Origin: Neoluteolibacter marinus
GTDB lineage: Bacteria > Verrucomicrobiota > Verrucomicrobiia > Verrucomicrobiales > Akkermansiaceae
Length of the DNA: 60,913 nucleotides
NCBI RefSeq assembly: GCF_014904755.1
Contig: NZ_JACZFQ010000106.1
Coordinates: forward strand, 1 to 60,913
Reading direction: 5' to 3'
Shown here: one piece after another, positions 43,550-51,734 of the stretch
How the letters are laid out: each line of letters begins with the position of its first letter
How positions within the stretch are numbered: the stretch's first letter is position 1
Made by a program: the position numbers and the translations under genes
The notes under the pieces: generated by a model
What the model was told of the DNA's origin: nothing
Databases searched by the model: none
Seen by the model: only the letters and a program-made list of their open reading frames with translations

Positions 43550-44074
43550 ATGACTTGGAACGAATCCTTCATCGACCTCTTCGAGCGCAGCGTGAAACGC
43601 TACAAATCGGGCGACAAGAATTTCACCGGTTATTACGAGGATGAGGATCTCCTGCTTCTAACATCGATCGGCTGCCGCGGCCGCGAGTTCTTTGATTTCG
43701 TCGAGGACCACGTCGAGGACCGGGATGGCCCGGCGGCGACCACGGCGCTGCTGGTGGCGGCGGTCCGGCGCGACTACTTCCACGTCGTGATGGAAGGCAA
43801 GGTCTGCCGCCCCACCCTCAACCCGGACAACGCCCCCGCCCGTGAGGAAACCCTGGCGGGCATGGCGTACCTCCCGCGGCTGCTCGCCAAGGCCCGCGCC
43901 AAGCTGGCGGGCGAACTCGACCCCGACCTGATGTACGGCTGCGGCGGCGACCGGAAATTCCTCCGCGAACACGGCGACATCCACCTCGCCGATTTCCTGC
44001 GCCGGGTCTGGGCCGCCGGAGACGACGACGACCGGATCGCGAAGTGGATCGAAAGCAAGGGCGCCTTGGTCTGA
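43550..44074 (+). CDS. DUF5069 family protein
   Basis: 174 residues from ATG 43550; a GTG at 43535 is less likely. Contains the family's A-Y-L-P-R-L-L-A-K-A-R-A-K-L-A-G-E-L block (about 100-117), then G-C-G-G-D-R-K-F-L, and an acidic C-terminal helix ending W-I-E-S-K-G. These are small cytoplasmic proteins of Verrucomicrobia and Planctomycetes with no established role. It is transcribed against the surrounding cbb3 genes and separates ccoI from the rest of that locus. Confidence 0.75.
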   Translation: MTWNESFIDLFERSVKRYKSGDKNFTGYYEDEDLLLLTSIGCRGREFFDFVEDHVEDRDGPAATTALLVAAVRRDYFHVVMEGKVCRPTLNPDNAPAREETLAGMAYLPRLLAKARAKLAGELDPDLMYGCGGDRKFLREHGDIHLADFLRRVWAAGDDDDRIAKWIESKGALV

Positions 44075-44088
44075 AAGCCTCCGCGCCT

Positions 44089-44787
44089 TCAGTGGCAGCA
44101 TGACGGCAGCTCCCGCTCAACCGCCACTTCCCCGCCCCGGAACGGCACGGTGGCGTGGAGCCGCCAGGCCAGGACCACGGCGGTGACCAGGGCAAGTCCC
44201 CGCTGGATGCGCGCGAAGCCACGGGGCGAAATCTTGCTGCGCAGCTTCTGGAACTGGTGCTGCGCCACCCACAGCAGCGGCACGGTGCCCAGCCCGAAGG
44301 CCAGCGCCACTTCCGCTCCCCGCGCCGCGGAACCGGCGGCCAGCAACGCGATGAACACCGCGTAAAGCGGCCCGCAAGGCAGGAACGGCGTCAACAGACC
44401 GGTCAGCCCGGCCCCGGCGACGACCGGCAGCCGCTGGGCCTTGAAGCGGGCTCTGACCGCGATCCGGGTGAGAAAGGCGGGCCGCGGGATCTTCTTTTCC
44501 AAACCGCTCGCCAGCAATAGCAAGGCGATCACCAGCGCCCACGGCAGCAGCACCGCCGGCGAGTGGAAGAACCAGCCGAGCGGCTCCTTCCCCAGCGCGC
44601 CGCAGATCGTGCCGATCGTGGTGTAGGCGGCCAGGCGGCCGACGTGGTATATCGACGCCGCCGCCATCCGTTCGCTCTCGCTTTTCGCGATCGCCCCCAC
44701 CCCGCAGGCCAAAGGCCCGCACATGCCCGCGCAGTGCAGGCTGGTGGCAAGGCCCGCGAAAAGGGCACCGGCGAGGGTCAGGTCCAT
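44089..44787 (-). CDS. sulfite exporter TauE/SafE-like membrane protein of cbb3 locus
   Basis: About 232 residues from ATG 44787. Six predicted spans. H-C-A-G-M-C-G-P-L-A lies at the first helix and F-L-P-C-G-P-L-Y in mid-protein, the paired Cys motifs of the DsbD/SafE-like group next to cbb3 genes in many bacteria, where they are linked to copper delivery to the oxidase. The C-terminus ends P-S-C-C-H, a likely metal site. Last gene of the cbb3 operon, 70 bases after the 50-residue protein. Confidence 0.78.
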   Translation of the reverse strand: MDLTLAGALFAGLATSLHCAGMCGPLACGVGAIAKSESERMAAASIYHVGRLAAYTTIGTICGALGKEPLGWFFHSPAVLLPWALVIALLLLASGLEKKIPRPAFLTRIAVRARFKAQRLPVVAGAGLTGLLTPFLPCGPLYAVFIALLAAGSAARGAEVALAFGLGTVPLLWVAQHQFQKLRSKISPRGFARIQRGLALVTAVVLAWRLHATVPFRGGEVAVERELPSCCH

Positions 44788-44857
44788 GATGCTTTGGCGA
44801 AGGATTCGAAGCGACTGCCTGTCCATCTTCCCGACGCGTCGCCGGGAAGGTGCAGCG

Positions 44858-45010
44858 CTACTTCACTTGAACTTCCACCTGCTGCGGGGCGTGTTTCACG
44901 GCAACGGTGATGAGCGTGCTCCACGCCGCCAGCAGGAGGGCGAAGGCGAGGACCACGAATAGCCAGGGATGGCGGACCAGGAACGCGGGACGGGATTCGA
45001 CGGGGCTCAT
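44858..45010 (-). CDS. 50-residue single-span membrane protein in cbb3 operon
   Basis: ATG at 45010, six bases after the ccoG stop. Reads M-S-P-V-E-S-R-P-A-F then one hydrophobic span (about 16-38, P-W-L-F-V-V-L-A-F) and a short tail A-P-Q-Q-V-E-V-Q-V-K. Position between ccoG and a SafE-like gene is where fixH/ccoH usually lies, but FixH has a large periplasmic domain that is lacking here. It could be a minimal FixH-like assembly factor or an oxidase subunit. No motif beyond the span. Confidence 0.65.
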   Translation of the reverse strand: MSPVESRPAFLVRHPWLFVVLAFALLLAAWSTLITVAVKHAPQQVEVQVK

Positions 45011-45016
45011 GACAGG

Positions 45017-46420
45017 TTAGTTTTGGATGGAATCGGGATCGGGGCCGAGGAAGCGCATCTCGTGGCTCAGCACCACGCCGCCGGGTTCCGCACGGACCTC
45101 GATGGCGAGGTTGGTGGTGCCGCGGTAGGCGGACGCAGGGGCCACTACGATGGCGGGACGGGTGATCTCTCCCAGCGGGGGCACTTCGATGAGCGCGTCC
45201 GCACCGCTGAGCGAGAAGCCTTCCGGTGCCTGGGTGAGGTGCAGGGTGAAGCGGGCCTGCTGGTTGCGCTTGTTGTGGAAGCGCACCTGATAGTGGTTTC
45301 GCACCGCCGTGCCGTCGGCGTAGAACGGCTGGCCGCGCATCCGCGAGAAGTCGGCGGTGAAAGGCCGCGCATTGCGCCAGCCGGCGATGGCGAAGGCCCC
45401 GAGTCCCAGCAAGCCGAGCAAGGTGTAGGCGACCACGCGCGGCCGCAGGATGCGCCGTTTCTTGCCGCTCAGGCCATTGAGCGAGTCGTAGCGCACCAGG
45501 CCTTTCGGCCGGCCGACCTTGGTCATGATGTCGTCGCAGGCGTCGATGCAGGCGGCGCAGCCGATGCACTCCATCTGCAGGCCGTTGCGGATGTCGATGC
45601 CGGTCGGGCAAACATTGACGCAGCGCCGGCAGTCGATGCAGTCGCCGGTTACCTTGCCCTTCGCGCCGCGCGGTTCGCCCCGCCCTTCGTCGTAGCCGAT
45701 GATCACCGTGTCGTCGTCGGTCAGCGCGCTCTGGAGCCGGCCGTAGGGGCACATGATGATGCAGAACTGCTCGCGGAACCAACCGAAGCAGAACCACAGC
45801 ACCAGCGTGAGGAAGGCCACGATCGCGAAGGCGCTGGCATTGGCGAGCGGGCTCTCCTGCATGTAGGAATAGAGCCGGGGCAGCGACACGAAGTAGGACA
45901 GGAAGACGTGGGCGATGAGGGACGCGCACAGGATGTAGAGCGTGTGTTTCACCACCCGGCGGGCGAGTTTCCCCGCCGTCCACGGGGCGGCCGCGAGCTT
46001 CTTGCGGGCCACCGAATCCCCCTCGGTCCAGCGCTCGATGCGGCGGAAGACGTGGTCGAGGAAGACGGTGTAGGGACAGGCCCAGCCGCACCACAGCCGG
46101 CCCAGCAGCGCGGTGACGAAAAAGAGCGTGAAACCGAGGCCGGTGACGCCGAAGAACATCACCCAGAGATCCTGCGGCACCAGCGTCAGGCCGAAGACGT
46201 GGAAGCGGCGGTTTTCAACATCGAAGAACAGCGCCGGGCTGCCGTTCACCTGGATCCACGGCAGGGCGACGTAGATCGCGATCAGGAACACGCCGAAGAC
46301 CCGCCGCGCGGACGTCCAGCGGCCCTTGACGTCCGCGGGATGGAGGAAGAAGTGCGAGCCGTCCCGGTTGATCGTCGTGACGGAATCGAGGTTCGGCTGC
46401 TTTTGGACGGGTGCGGACAT
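45017..46420 (-). CDS. ccoG: cytochrome c oxidase accessory protein CcoG (FixG/RdxA)
   Basis: 467 residues, usual length. N-terminal and central spans. C-G-W-A-C-P-Y-T-V-F and C-I-I-M-C-P-Y-G-R motifs in the membrane part, then two ferredoxin-type clusters: C-I-D-C-R-R-C-V-N-V-C-P and C-I-G-C-A-A-C-I-D-A-C. The last span is followed by an Ig-like periplasmic domain (about 340-467). Reduces Cu(II) during cbb3 assembly. Third from the end of the operon. Confidence 0.95.
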   Translation of the reverse strand: MSAPVQKQPNLDSVTTINRDGSHFFLHPADVKGRWTSARRVFGVFLIAIYVALPWIQVNGSPALFFDVENRRFHVFGLTLVPQDLWVMFFGVTGLGFTLFFVTALLGRLWCGWACPYTVFLDHVFRRIERWTEGDSVARKKLAAAPWTAGKLARRVVKHTLYILCASLIAHVFLSYFVSLPRLYSYMQESPLANASAFAIVAFLTLVLWFCFGWFREQFCIIMCPYGRLQSALTDDDTVIIGYDEGRGEPRGAKGKVTGDCIDCRRCVNVCPTGIDIRNGLQMECIGCAACIDACDDIMTKVGRPKGLVRYDSLNGLSGKKRRILRPRVVAYTLLGLLGLGAFAIAGWRNARPFTADFSRMRGQPFYADGTAVRNHYQVRFHNKRNQQARFTLHLTQAPEGFSLSGADALIEVPPLGEITRPAIVVAPASAYRGTTNLAIEVRAEPGGVVLSHEMRFLGPDPDSIQN

Positions 46421-46503
46421 GCCGTGGTGAACGGGGACAATCTGGCTCCCGCGGGGTCATCCCGCTCCGCATCCCGTCGCAGACGATGCGCGGATCTTCC
46501 CGC

Positions 46504-46701
46504 TCAGGCCTCCGGGCCGTCTTTCCTCAGCGAGGCCAGGCGGCGCTTGCAGGTCCGCCATTCGCGGTTCGAGCAGCGGGTCTTGTTGCAGTCGAACTCG
46601 CAGATCGCGGATTCCTCGGGGACCATCTGGATCAGCCGGTTCATCCAGCGTGAGCGGAACAAGCCCGGCTTCGGTTTTTCGGGGGATGTCGTGGTTTTCA
46701 T
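46504..46701 (-). CDS. small Cys-rich protein between ccoP and ccoG
   Basis: 65 residues. The first 30 include R-W-M-N-R-L-I-Q-M-V-P-E-E-S-A; then cysteines at 34, 38, 43 and 51 give C-x3-C-x4-C-x7-C. It lies 29 bases after ccoP and 83 bases before ccoG, in operon orientation. The four cysteines could bind one metal ion (Cu(I) or Zn) or an Fe-S cluster. I recall similar small proteins in Verrucomicrobia but no name or function. An alternative start at 46723 is possible. Confidence 0.6.
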   Translation of the reverse strand: MKTTTSPEKPKPGLFRSRWMNRLIQMVPEESAICEFDCNKTRCSNREWRTCKRRLASLRKDGPEA

Positions 46702-46730
46702 GGTTCTGGGGGGGCGACCGCACGGGGCGG

Positions 46731-47354
46731 TCAGTTGGCGAACTCCGCGGAGTTCCTTGAAATCAGGTAGGCGGTCACTTCGGCGACCTGCTTGGGACTC
46801 AGCATCTGGCCCCAGGCCTGCATCTTCGCGCCGTTCAGGCCGGTCGAGCCTTCAGGCGTTCCCTCGTTGATGATCTTGAACACGTCCATCGGCTTGCCGC
46901 CGTGCTCCCAGACGCCGTCGTTCAGTGCCCGCCCGGGCAGCGGGATCTTGTTGCCGGCCACGTCCATCGTGGCGCTCAGGTCGGCGGCATGGCAGGCCAC
47001 GCAGTTGACCATGTAGGTGGCTTCCCCGGCGGCGACGATCGCCGGGTCGGTCGACCATTTGCCGATCAGCGTCTCGTCGTCCAGCGACGCCAGGGTCGCG
47101 GCGAGTTCGGCGTCCTTCTTCTCCTGCAGCGCGCCGACCTGGGCGATGATCTTCTCCTGGTCGGTCTGATAGACGTTGGAGTGGTAGTAGAGACCCCAGT
47201 AGACCACGAACCACACGATCGCGCCGTAGAAGGTGAACAACCACCAGTTCGGCAGCTTCTGGTCGAACTCCTGGATGCCGTCGTACTCGTGTTCGCGAAG
47301 GATCACCTCGCCCTTCTCCTTGGCGTAGTTGCCTCTCTTGATCTCGGGGTTCAT
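46731..47354 (-). CDS. ccoP: cbb3-type oxidase subunit CcoP, monohaem form
   Basis: 207 residues from ATG 47354, overlapping the ccoQ stop by 4 bases. One N-terminal span (F-Y-G-A-I-V-W-F-V-V-Y-W, about 42-53) preceded by Y-D-G-I-Q-E-F-D-Q-K-L-P-N-W-W-L-F, the FixP N-domain. Only one c-haem site, C118-V-A-C-H122, with the axial Met probably in A-K-M-Q-A-W-G. Most CcoP proteins have two CxxCH sites and about 300 residues, so this is a shortened form. Passes electrons to CcoO in the periplasm. Confidence 0.88.
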   Translation of the reverse strand: MNPEIKRGNYAKEKGEVILREHEYDGIQEFDQKLPNWWLFTFYGAIVWFVVYWGLYYHSNVYQTDQEKIIAQVGALQEKKDAELAATLASLDDETLIGKWSTDPAIVAAGEATYMVNCVACHAADLSATMDVAGNKIPLPGRALNDGVWEHGGKPMDVFKIINEGTPEGSTGLNGAKMQAWGQMLSPKQVAEVTAYLISRNSAEFAN

Positions 47355-47524
47355 TTCTCTGAATCGTTGGAATCCTGAAGGGGAAGGTCCGCCATCCGCT
47401 TGCGTTCGTCGGGCTTCAGCCGGATCGCCCGCAGCGTGGTGACGACGAACACGGTGAACATCACCGCGAAGGCGAACATCGGGACAATGGTCGCCCACTC
47501 CTCATGAATGACGCGCTTGAACAT
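47351..47524 (-). CDS. ccoQ: cbb3-type oxidase subunit CcoQ
   Basis: 57 residues. ATG 47524 lies 7 bases after ccoNO and the stop overlaps the ccoP start (ATGA). One span, M-F-A-F-A-V-M-F-T-V-F-V-V-T-T-L (about 16-31), then a charged tail L-K-P-D-E-R-K-R-M-A-D-L. Size, topology and position match CcoQ, which stabilises the assembled oxidase. Confidence 0.85.
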   Translation of the reverse strand: MFKRVIHEEWATIVPMFAFAVMFTVFVVTTLRAIRLKPDERKRMADLPLQDSNDSEK

Positions 47525-47530
47525 GACCGG

Positions 47531-50068
47531 TCAGGGATTGGTGGTGGTTTCGCCCTTGCGGAAGGCCTCGTTCTTCTCCGTGAGCTTGCGATAGCTGTCG
47601 GGATCCAGCGGCATCGGCTGCGGCGGGCCGTCCTTGGTGATCTCGCGATAGGTGCCGATCTTCTGGATGTAGGCGATCATCGCGACCACCTGGCTTTCCG
47701 AGAAATGGCGGACCAGTTCCTCGGTCGAGGCGCCTTTCATCGGCTCGTAGCCGACCGGGGCGTCCCCTTCGAACAGCGAGCGGGCGATCGCCATGCCCTG
47801 CTCGCGGGCTTGCTGGTCGATCTCGTCCTTGGTCCACGCCGGGAACGGCACGCCGAGACGGCGTTGGACGGCGATCTTGCCCGGCAGCGACTTGAAGTCG
47901 GTCTTCTGCTCATAGAGCCAGGGGTAAGGAGGCATGTTCGAGTCCTCGTTCGCCCAGCGCGGGTTCATGAAGTGGAACCAGTGCCACTTGTTGTCGCGCT
48001 TGCCCGACCGGACATGCTCGGAGCCGGCCACGAAGTCACCACCCTCGCGGGCCAGGTCCGGCCCGGTCCGCTTCGACCCCCACTGGTAGGGATGGTCATA
48101 GAGCGACTCGCCGAGGTGCGAGAAGTCGTCGGTCTTGCCGGCACGGCCGTAGCGCATCACGTCCGGCATCAAGGTGCGGATCATCTGCGAGTGGCAGTTG
48201 TAGCAGCCTTCGTTGACGTAGAGGTCGCGGCCGGCGAGTTCGAGCGGCGTGTAGAGTTCCTGCAGGCGGCCCTCGATGTTCTTGTCGCGGTTCACCAGCA
48301 GCGAGGGAATGATCTGCACGCTGCCGCCGATCGCCACCGCGATGAAGACCAGCAGCGTGAACGGCAGGTAGTTGCGCAGCAGGCTCTCGTGCCAGTGGTC
48401 CCAGGCATGGGCGTTCTTCTGGAAGGCGCGGATGGCCTTGACCGAAAGCAGGACCGCCACCAGCAGCGCGGCCTTGTCGGCATGGGGCGGCAGGAAGAAC
48501 CACAGGATCATCGCCGCCAGGCCGAGCACGCAATAGGCGACCGGGTCGTTGAACACGGCGGCGCCGATGCGCATCGTGTCGTGCTTTTTGTCCGGAACCA
48601 CGACCTCGACGGTGTCGTCGTGGGCCGAGCCCGAGCGGGCGGTCTTGAAGATGTTCACCGCGCACATGCCGAAGCCGATGAGATAGAGAGTTCCACCGAT
48701 CGAGCGCAGGATGTAGGGCAACTGGATCGCCTTGAGGGTCTCGACGAACTCGTACTTCAGCGTGGTGCCGCCTTCGGCGACCTCACCGAGCATCAGGCCC
48801 TGCATGATCCCGGCCGTCCACATGGCGACCACGTAGAGGAGGATGCCGACCAGCCCGACCCAGAAGTGCATGTTCGCCCACGAGGTCGACCACAGCTTGG
48901 TTTTCCACAGCCGCGGCGCGAGCCAGTAGAACATGCCGGCGGCCATGAAGCCGTTCCAACCGAGCGCGCCGGAGTGGACGTGGCCGATGCCCCAGTCGGT
49001 GTAGTGCGACAGCGCGTTGACGGCGCGGATCGAGAGCAGCGGCCCCTCGAAGGTCGCCATGCCGTAGAAGGTGATCCCGGCGGCGAAGAACTTGATCACC
49101 GGGTCGGTGCGGAGCTTCGCCCATGCTCCGCGCAGGGTCAGCAAACCGTTCAGCATACCGCCCCACGAGGGGGCCCAGAGCATGAGCGAAAACAGCATCC
49201 CGAGCATCTGCAGCCAGCGCGGCAGCGAGGTGTTGAGCAGATGGTGCGGGCCCGCCCAGATGTAAATGAAGACCAGCGACCAGAAGTGGATGATCGACAG
49301 CCGGTAGCTGTAGACCGGACGGTTGGCCGCCTTGGGCAGGAAGTAATACATGATCCCGAGGATCGGGGTCGTCAGGAAGAAGGCGACGGCGTTGTGGCCG
49401 TACCACCACTGGACCAGGCCGTCCTGCAGGCCACCGAAGATCGGGTAGGAATGGATCAGCGAGGTCGGGATCGAGAGGTGGTTGACGATGTAGAGCATCG
49501 CCACCGTGACGATGGTCGCGATGTAGAACCACAGCGCGACGTAGAGGCTCGGCTCGTTGCGTTTGGCCAGGGTCCAGAAGAAATTGACCGCGAAGACGAC
49601 CCAGATCACCACGACCGCCAGGTTGATCGGCCAGATCAGCTCGGCGTATTCCTTGCCCCGCGTGAGGCCCGCCGGCAGCGTGATCGCCGCCGCCACGATG
49701 ATCAGCTGCCAGCCCCACATGTGGATCTTCGACAACAGGTCGGAAGCGGTCCGGCATTTGCACAACCTCTGGGTGGAGTAGTAGATCCCCGCGAAGGCCA
49801 TGTTGCCGACGAAGGCAAAGATTACCGCATTGGTGTGCAGCGGGCGCAGGCGGCCGAAGGTGATGTACTGCATCCCCTCGCCCTTGAAGAGCCCGCCGGT
49901 GAGGGCTTCGAGGAACTTGCCGTTCATCTGCCACCAGGAGAGCTGGGTGGCGCAGATCACGCCGACGAGCATGCCCACGATCCCCCACACGATGGAGGCG
50001 ATCATGAACTGCCGCACCGTGCGGTCGTCGTAGGTGATGGTGGTGGTCTTGGCGCTGGCGGTGTTCAT
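47531..50068 (-). CDS. ccoNO: fused cbb3-type cytochrome c oxidase subunits CcoN and CcoO
   Basis: 845 residues. CcoN part (about 1-480): 12 spans, haem and CuB ligands in L-R-P-L-H-T-N, W-W-Y-G-H-N-A-V, A-G-P-H-H-L-L and H-V-H-S-G-A-L-G. CcoO part (about 580-845): a membrane anchor and a single haem c site C-Y-N-C-H-S-Q-M-I-R-T. The join is a further hydrophobic linker, and no stop or shift lies between the halves. Reduces O2 to water with high affinity and pumps protons. Its ATG overlaps the ccoS stop. Confidence 0.95.
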   Translation of the reverse strand: MNTASAKTTTITYDDRTVRQFMIASIVWGIVGMLVGVICATQLSWWQMNGKFLEALTGGLFKGEGMQYITFGRLRPLHTNAVIFAFVGNMAFAGIYYSTQRLCKCRTASDLLSKIHMWGWQLIIVAAAITLPAGLTRGKEYAELIWPINLAVVVIWVVFAVNFFWTLAKRNEPSLYVALWFYIATIVTVAMLYIVNHLSIPTSLIHSYPIFGGLQDGLVQWWYGHNAVAFFLTTPILGIMYYFLPKAANRPVYSYRLSIIHFWSLVFIYIWAGPHHLLNTSLPRWLQMLGMLFSLMLWAPSWGGMLNGLLTLRGAWAKLRTDPVIKFFAAGITFYGMATFEGPLLSIRAVNALSHYTDWGIGHVHSGALGWNGFMAAGMFYWLAPRLWKTKLWSTSWANMHFWVGLVGILLYVVAMWTAGIMQGLMLGEVAEGGTTLKYEFVETLKAIQLPYILRSIGGTLYLIGFGMCAVNIFKTARSGSAHDDTVEVVVPDKKHDTMRIGAAVFNDPVAYCVLGLAAMILWFFLPPHADKAALLVAVLLSVKAIRAFQKNAHAWDHWHESLLRNYLPFTLLVFIAVAIGGSVQIIPSLLVNRDKNIEGRLQELYTPLELAGRDLYVNEGCYNCHSQMIRTLMPDVMRYGRAGKTDDFSHLGESLYDHPYQWGSKRTGPDLAREGGDFVAGSEHVRSGKRDNKWHWFHFMNPRWANEDSNMPPYPWLYEQKTDFKSLPGKIAVQRRLGVPFPAWTKDEIDQQAREQGMAIARSLFEGDAPVGYEPMKGASTEELVRHFSESQVVAMIAYIQKIGTYREITKDGPPQPMPLDPDSYRKLTEKNEAFRKGETTTNP

Positions 50069-50217
50069 TTCGTGAAAGTCGTGTCGTCGTCGAGGGGAAG
50101 CAGGGAATCGCGCTCCGGGGAGGAACGGCGCGAGCGGCGGAATTCGCCGGCGAAGCAGAAGATGAAAATCCCGGCGAGACAGGAGCTCACGAGGATGGTC
50201 AGGGCGATGACGTTCAT
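50065..50217 (-). CDS. ccoS: cbb3-type oxidase assembly protein CcoS
   Basis: 50 residues from ATG 50217. One span (A-L-T-I-L-V-S-S-C-L-A-G-I-F-I-F, about 5-20), then G-E-F-R-R-S, and an acidic tail L-L-P-L-D-D-D. This matches CcoS, which helps insert haem b and copper into CcoN. Its TGA overlaps the ccoNO start (ATGA). First gene of the operon. Confidence 0.85.
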   Translation of the reverse strand: MNVIALTILVSSCLAGIFIFCFAGEFRRSRRSSPERDSLLPLDDDTTFTK

Positions 50218-50290
50218 GGTGACGGGGGCATTGGAGGGGACCCGGGCGGGAACGTCGCCGCGTGGATTGCCCGAGGATGCGCGGATCTTC

Positions 50291-50812
50291 TCAAACCGAC
50301 TCCGCCATCAACCGCGCCGCCGCCCACTCGAGATAAGTGTCCCCGATGATCGATGCCAGCGACCGCTCGCTGAACAGGTCGGGCTGGAGGACCAGGTGAA
50401 AGCCCTTGCCGTCATTCGGCGCCGGCCCGAGTGAAACGCGGAAAATGTTCGAGAGGTTGGCGCTGGCCTCGACCGCCAGCATTCCTTCCAGCACCGCGTT
50501 GCCGCGGCGCGCCAGCACCTCAAGCACCTTGCGGCGGCCGCAGGCGCTGTTAGGCGGGCAATTCCGGCACCCCTCCCCCAGGTTCAGCAGGCTCCGCTGC
50601 GCCGGGGTTGCCGAGATCTGCTCGAGCAATTCCGGCACGAAGCCCGTCCAGCGGCCGCCGCCGTCCTCGTCGAACTCGTTGAGGTGACCCGCCACCGCCG
50701 CTGCAAGCCCGCGGGGCAGGACCGGAAAACCGAACAGCACGATGCCGGGAGCATGCGCGGCCCCGCCATCAAGGAACCAACGGTGGAAATCGGAGAGGTT
50801 GGTGGTGAGCAT
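50291..50812 (-). CDS. hypothetical protein with C-x2-C-x5-C cluster
   Basis: 173 residues. Alpha/beta without spans or signal. Cysteines at 82, 85 and 91 (G-C-R-N-C-P-P-N-S-A-C-G-R-R-K) suggest a metal or Fe-S site. The C-terminus, V-L-Q-P-D-L-F-S-E-R-S-L-A-S-I-I-G-D-T-Y-L-E-W, is amphipathic. It precedes ccoS by 73 bases on the same strand and could share its transcript. I do not know the family. Confidence 0.5.
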   Translation of the reverse strand: MLTTNLSDFHRWFLDGGAAHAPGIVLFGFPVLPRGLAAAVAGHLNEFDEDGGGRWTGFVPELLEQISATPAQRSLLNLGEGCRNCPPNSACGRRKVLEVLARRGNAVLEGMLAVEASANLSNIFRVSLGPAPNDGKGFHLVLQPDLFSERSLASIIGDTYLEWAAARLMAESV

Positions 50813-50960
50813 GGTGGTGAGGCTCGCACCCTAGCAAGCCGCCGGGGCGCTTGACTCCGCGTTGGTTTGTGAAAGGTGTGCGGATCTTCTCATCCCCCGG
50901 TCCCACGCGGTCGCAGAAAACGTTCGCCTTTCCCGCGCCGCCCGGACGAAAATCCGCCGC

Positions 50961-51734
50961 GTGATCCATCCCACGGCGATCATTTCCCCGCAAGCGAAGC
51001 TCGGTGCCAACGTCCGGGTCGGCCCCTATTGCATCATCGAGGCCGGCGTCGAACTCGGCGACGACTGCGTGCTGCATTCCCACGTCATCCTCGGCGGACC
51101 GTCGAAGATCGGACAGGGCAACGAGTTCTTCCCCTTCGCCGCGGTCGGCGGCAAGACCCAGGATCTCAAGTACGAGGGCGAACCGACCGCGCTGGAAATC
51201 GGCGACCGCAACGTCTTCCGCGAGAACTGCACCATCCACCGCGGCACCCACGGCCACACCCCGACCCGCATCGGCTCCGACAACCTCTTCCTCTGCTACT
51301 CGCACGTCGCCCACGACTGCCAGGTCGGCAACCACATCATCCTCTCCAACAACGGCACCCTCGGCGGCCATGTCGAGGTCGAGGACCACGCCATCGTTTC
51401 CGGCCTGGCCGCGATCCACCAGTTTTGCCGCATCGGCTGCCATTCCATCATCGGCGGCTGCGCCAAGGTGGTCCAGGACGTGCCGCCGTACATGATCGTC
51501 GACGGCAACCCCGCCGCCACCCGCGGCATGAACCTCGTCGGCCTGCAGCGCCGCGGCTTCGCCGAGGACGACATCAAGGCCCTGAAGTCCGCCTACAAGA
51601 AGCTGTTCCTCAAGAAGGACGGCAACCTCGCCACCCTCATCAGCTCGCTCAAGGCCGACCGCCCGGCAAACCACGACCCGGTGAGACACCTGATCGCCTT
51701 CATCGAGGGTTCGAAGCGCGGGGTGACCCGTTAG
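50961..51734 (+). CDS. lpxA: UDP-N-acetylglucosamine acyltransferase LpxA
   Basis: 257 residues from GTG 50961, giving the standard start I-H-P-T-A-I-I-S-P. Left-handed beta-helix hexapeptides throughout (L-G-A-N-V-R-V-G-P, I-G-Q-G-N-E-F). The conserved block F-R-E-N-C-T-I-H-R-G-T follows, and catalytic His lies in A-H-D-C-Q-V-G-N-H. E. coli LpxA is 262 residues. First step of lipid A synthesis: acyl transfer from ACP to UDP-GlcNAc. Earlier in-frame GTG codons (50862) lack family sequence. Single gene here, convergent with the VIT gene (stops overlap). Confidence 0.93.
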   Translation: MIHPTAIISPQAKLGANVRVGPYCIIEAGVELGDDCVLHSHVILGGPSKIGQGNEFFPFAAVGGKTQDLKYEGEPTALEIGDRNVFRENCTIHRGTHGHTPTRIGSDNLFLCYSHVAHDCQVGNHIILSNNGTLGGHVEVEDHAIVSGLAAIHQFCRIGCHSIIGGCAKVVQDVPPYMIVDGNPAATRGMNLVGLQRRGFAEDDIKALKSAYKKLFLKKDGNLATLISSLKADRPANHDPVRHLIAFIEGSKRGVTR

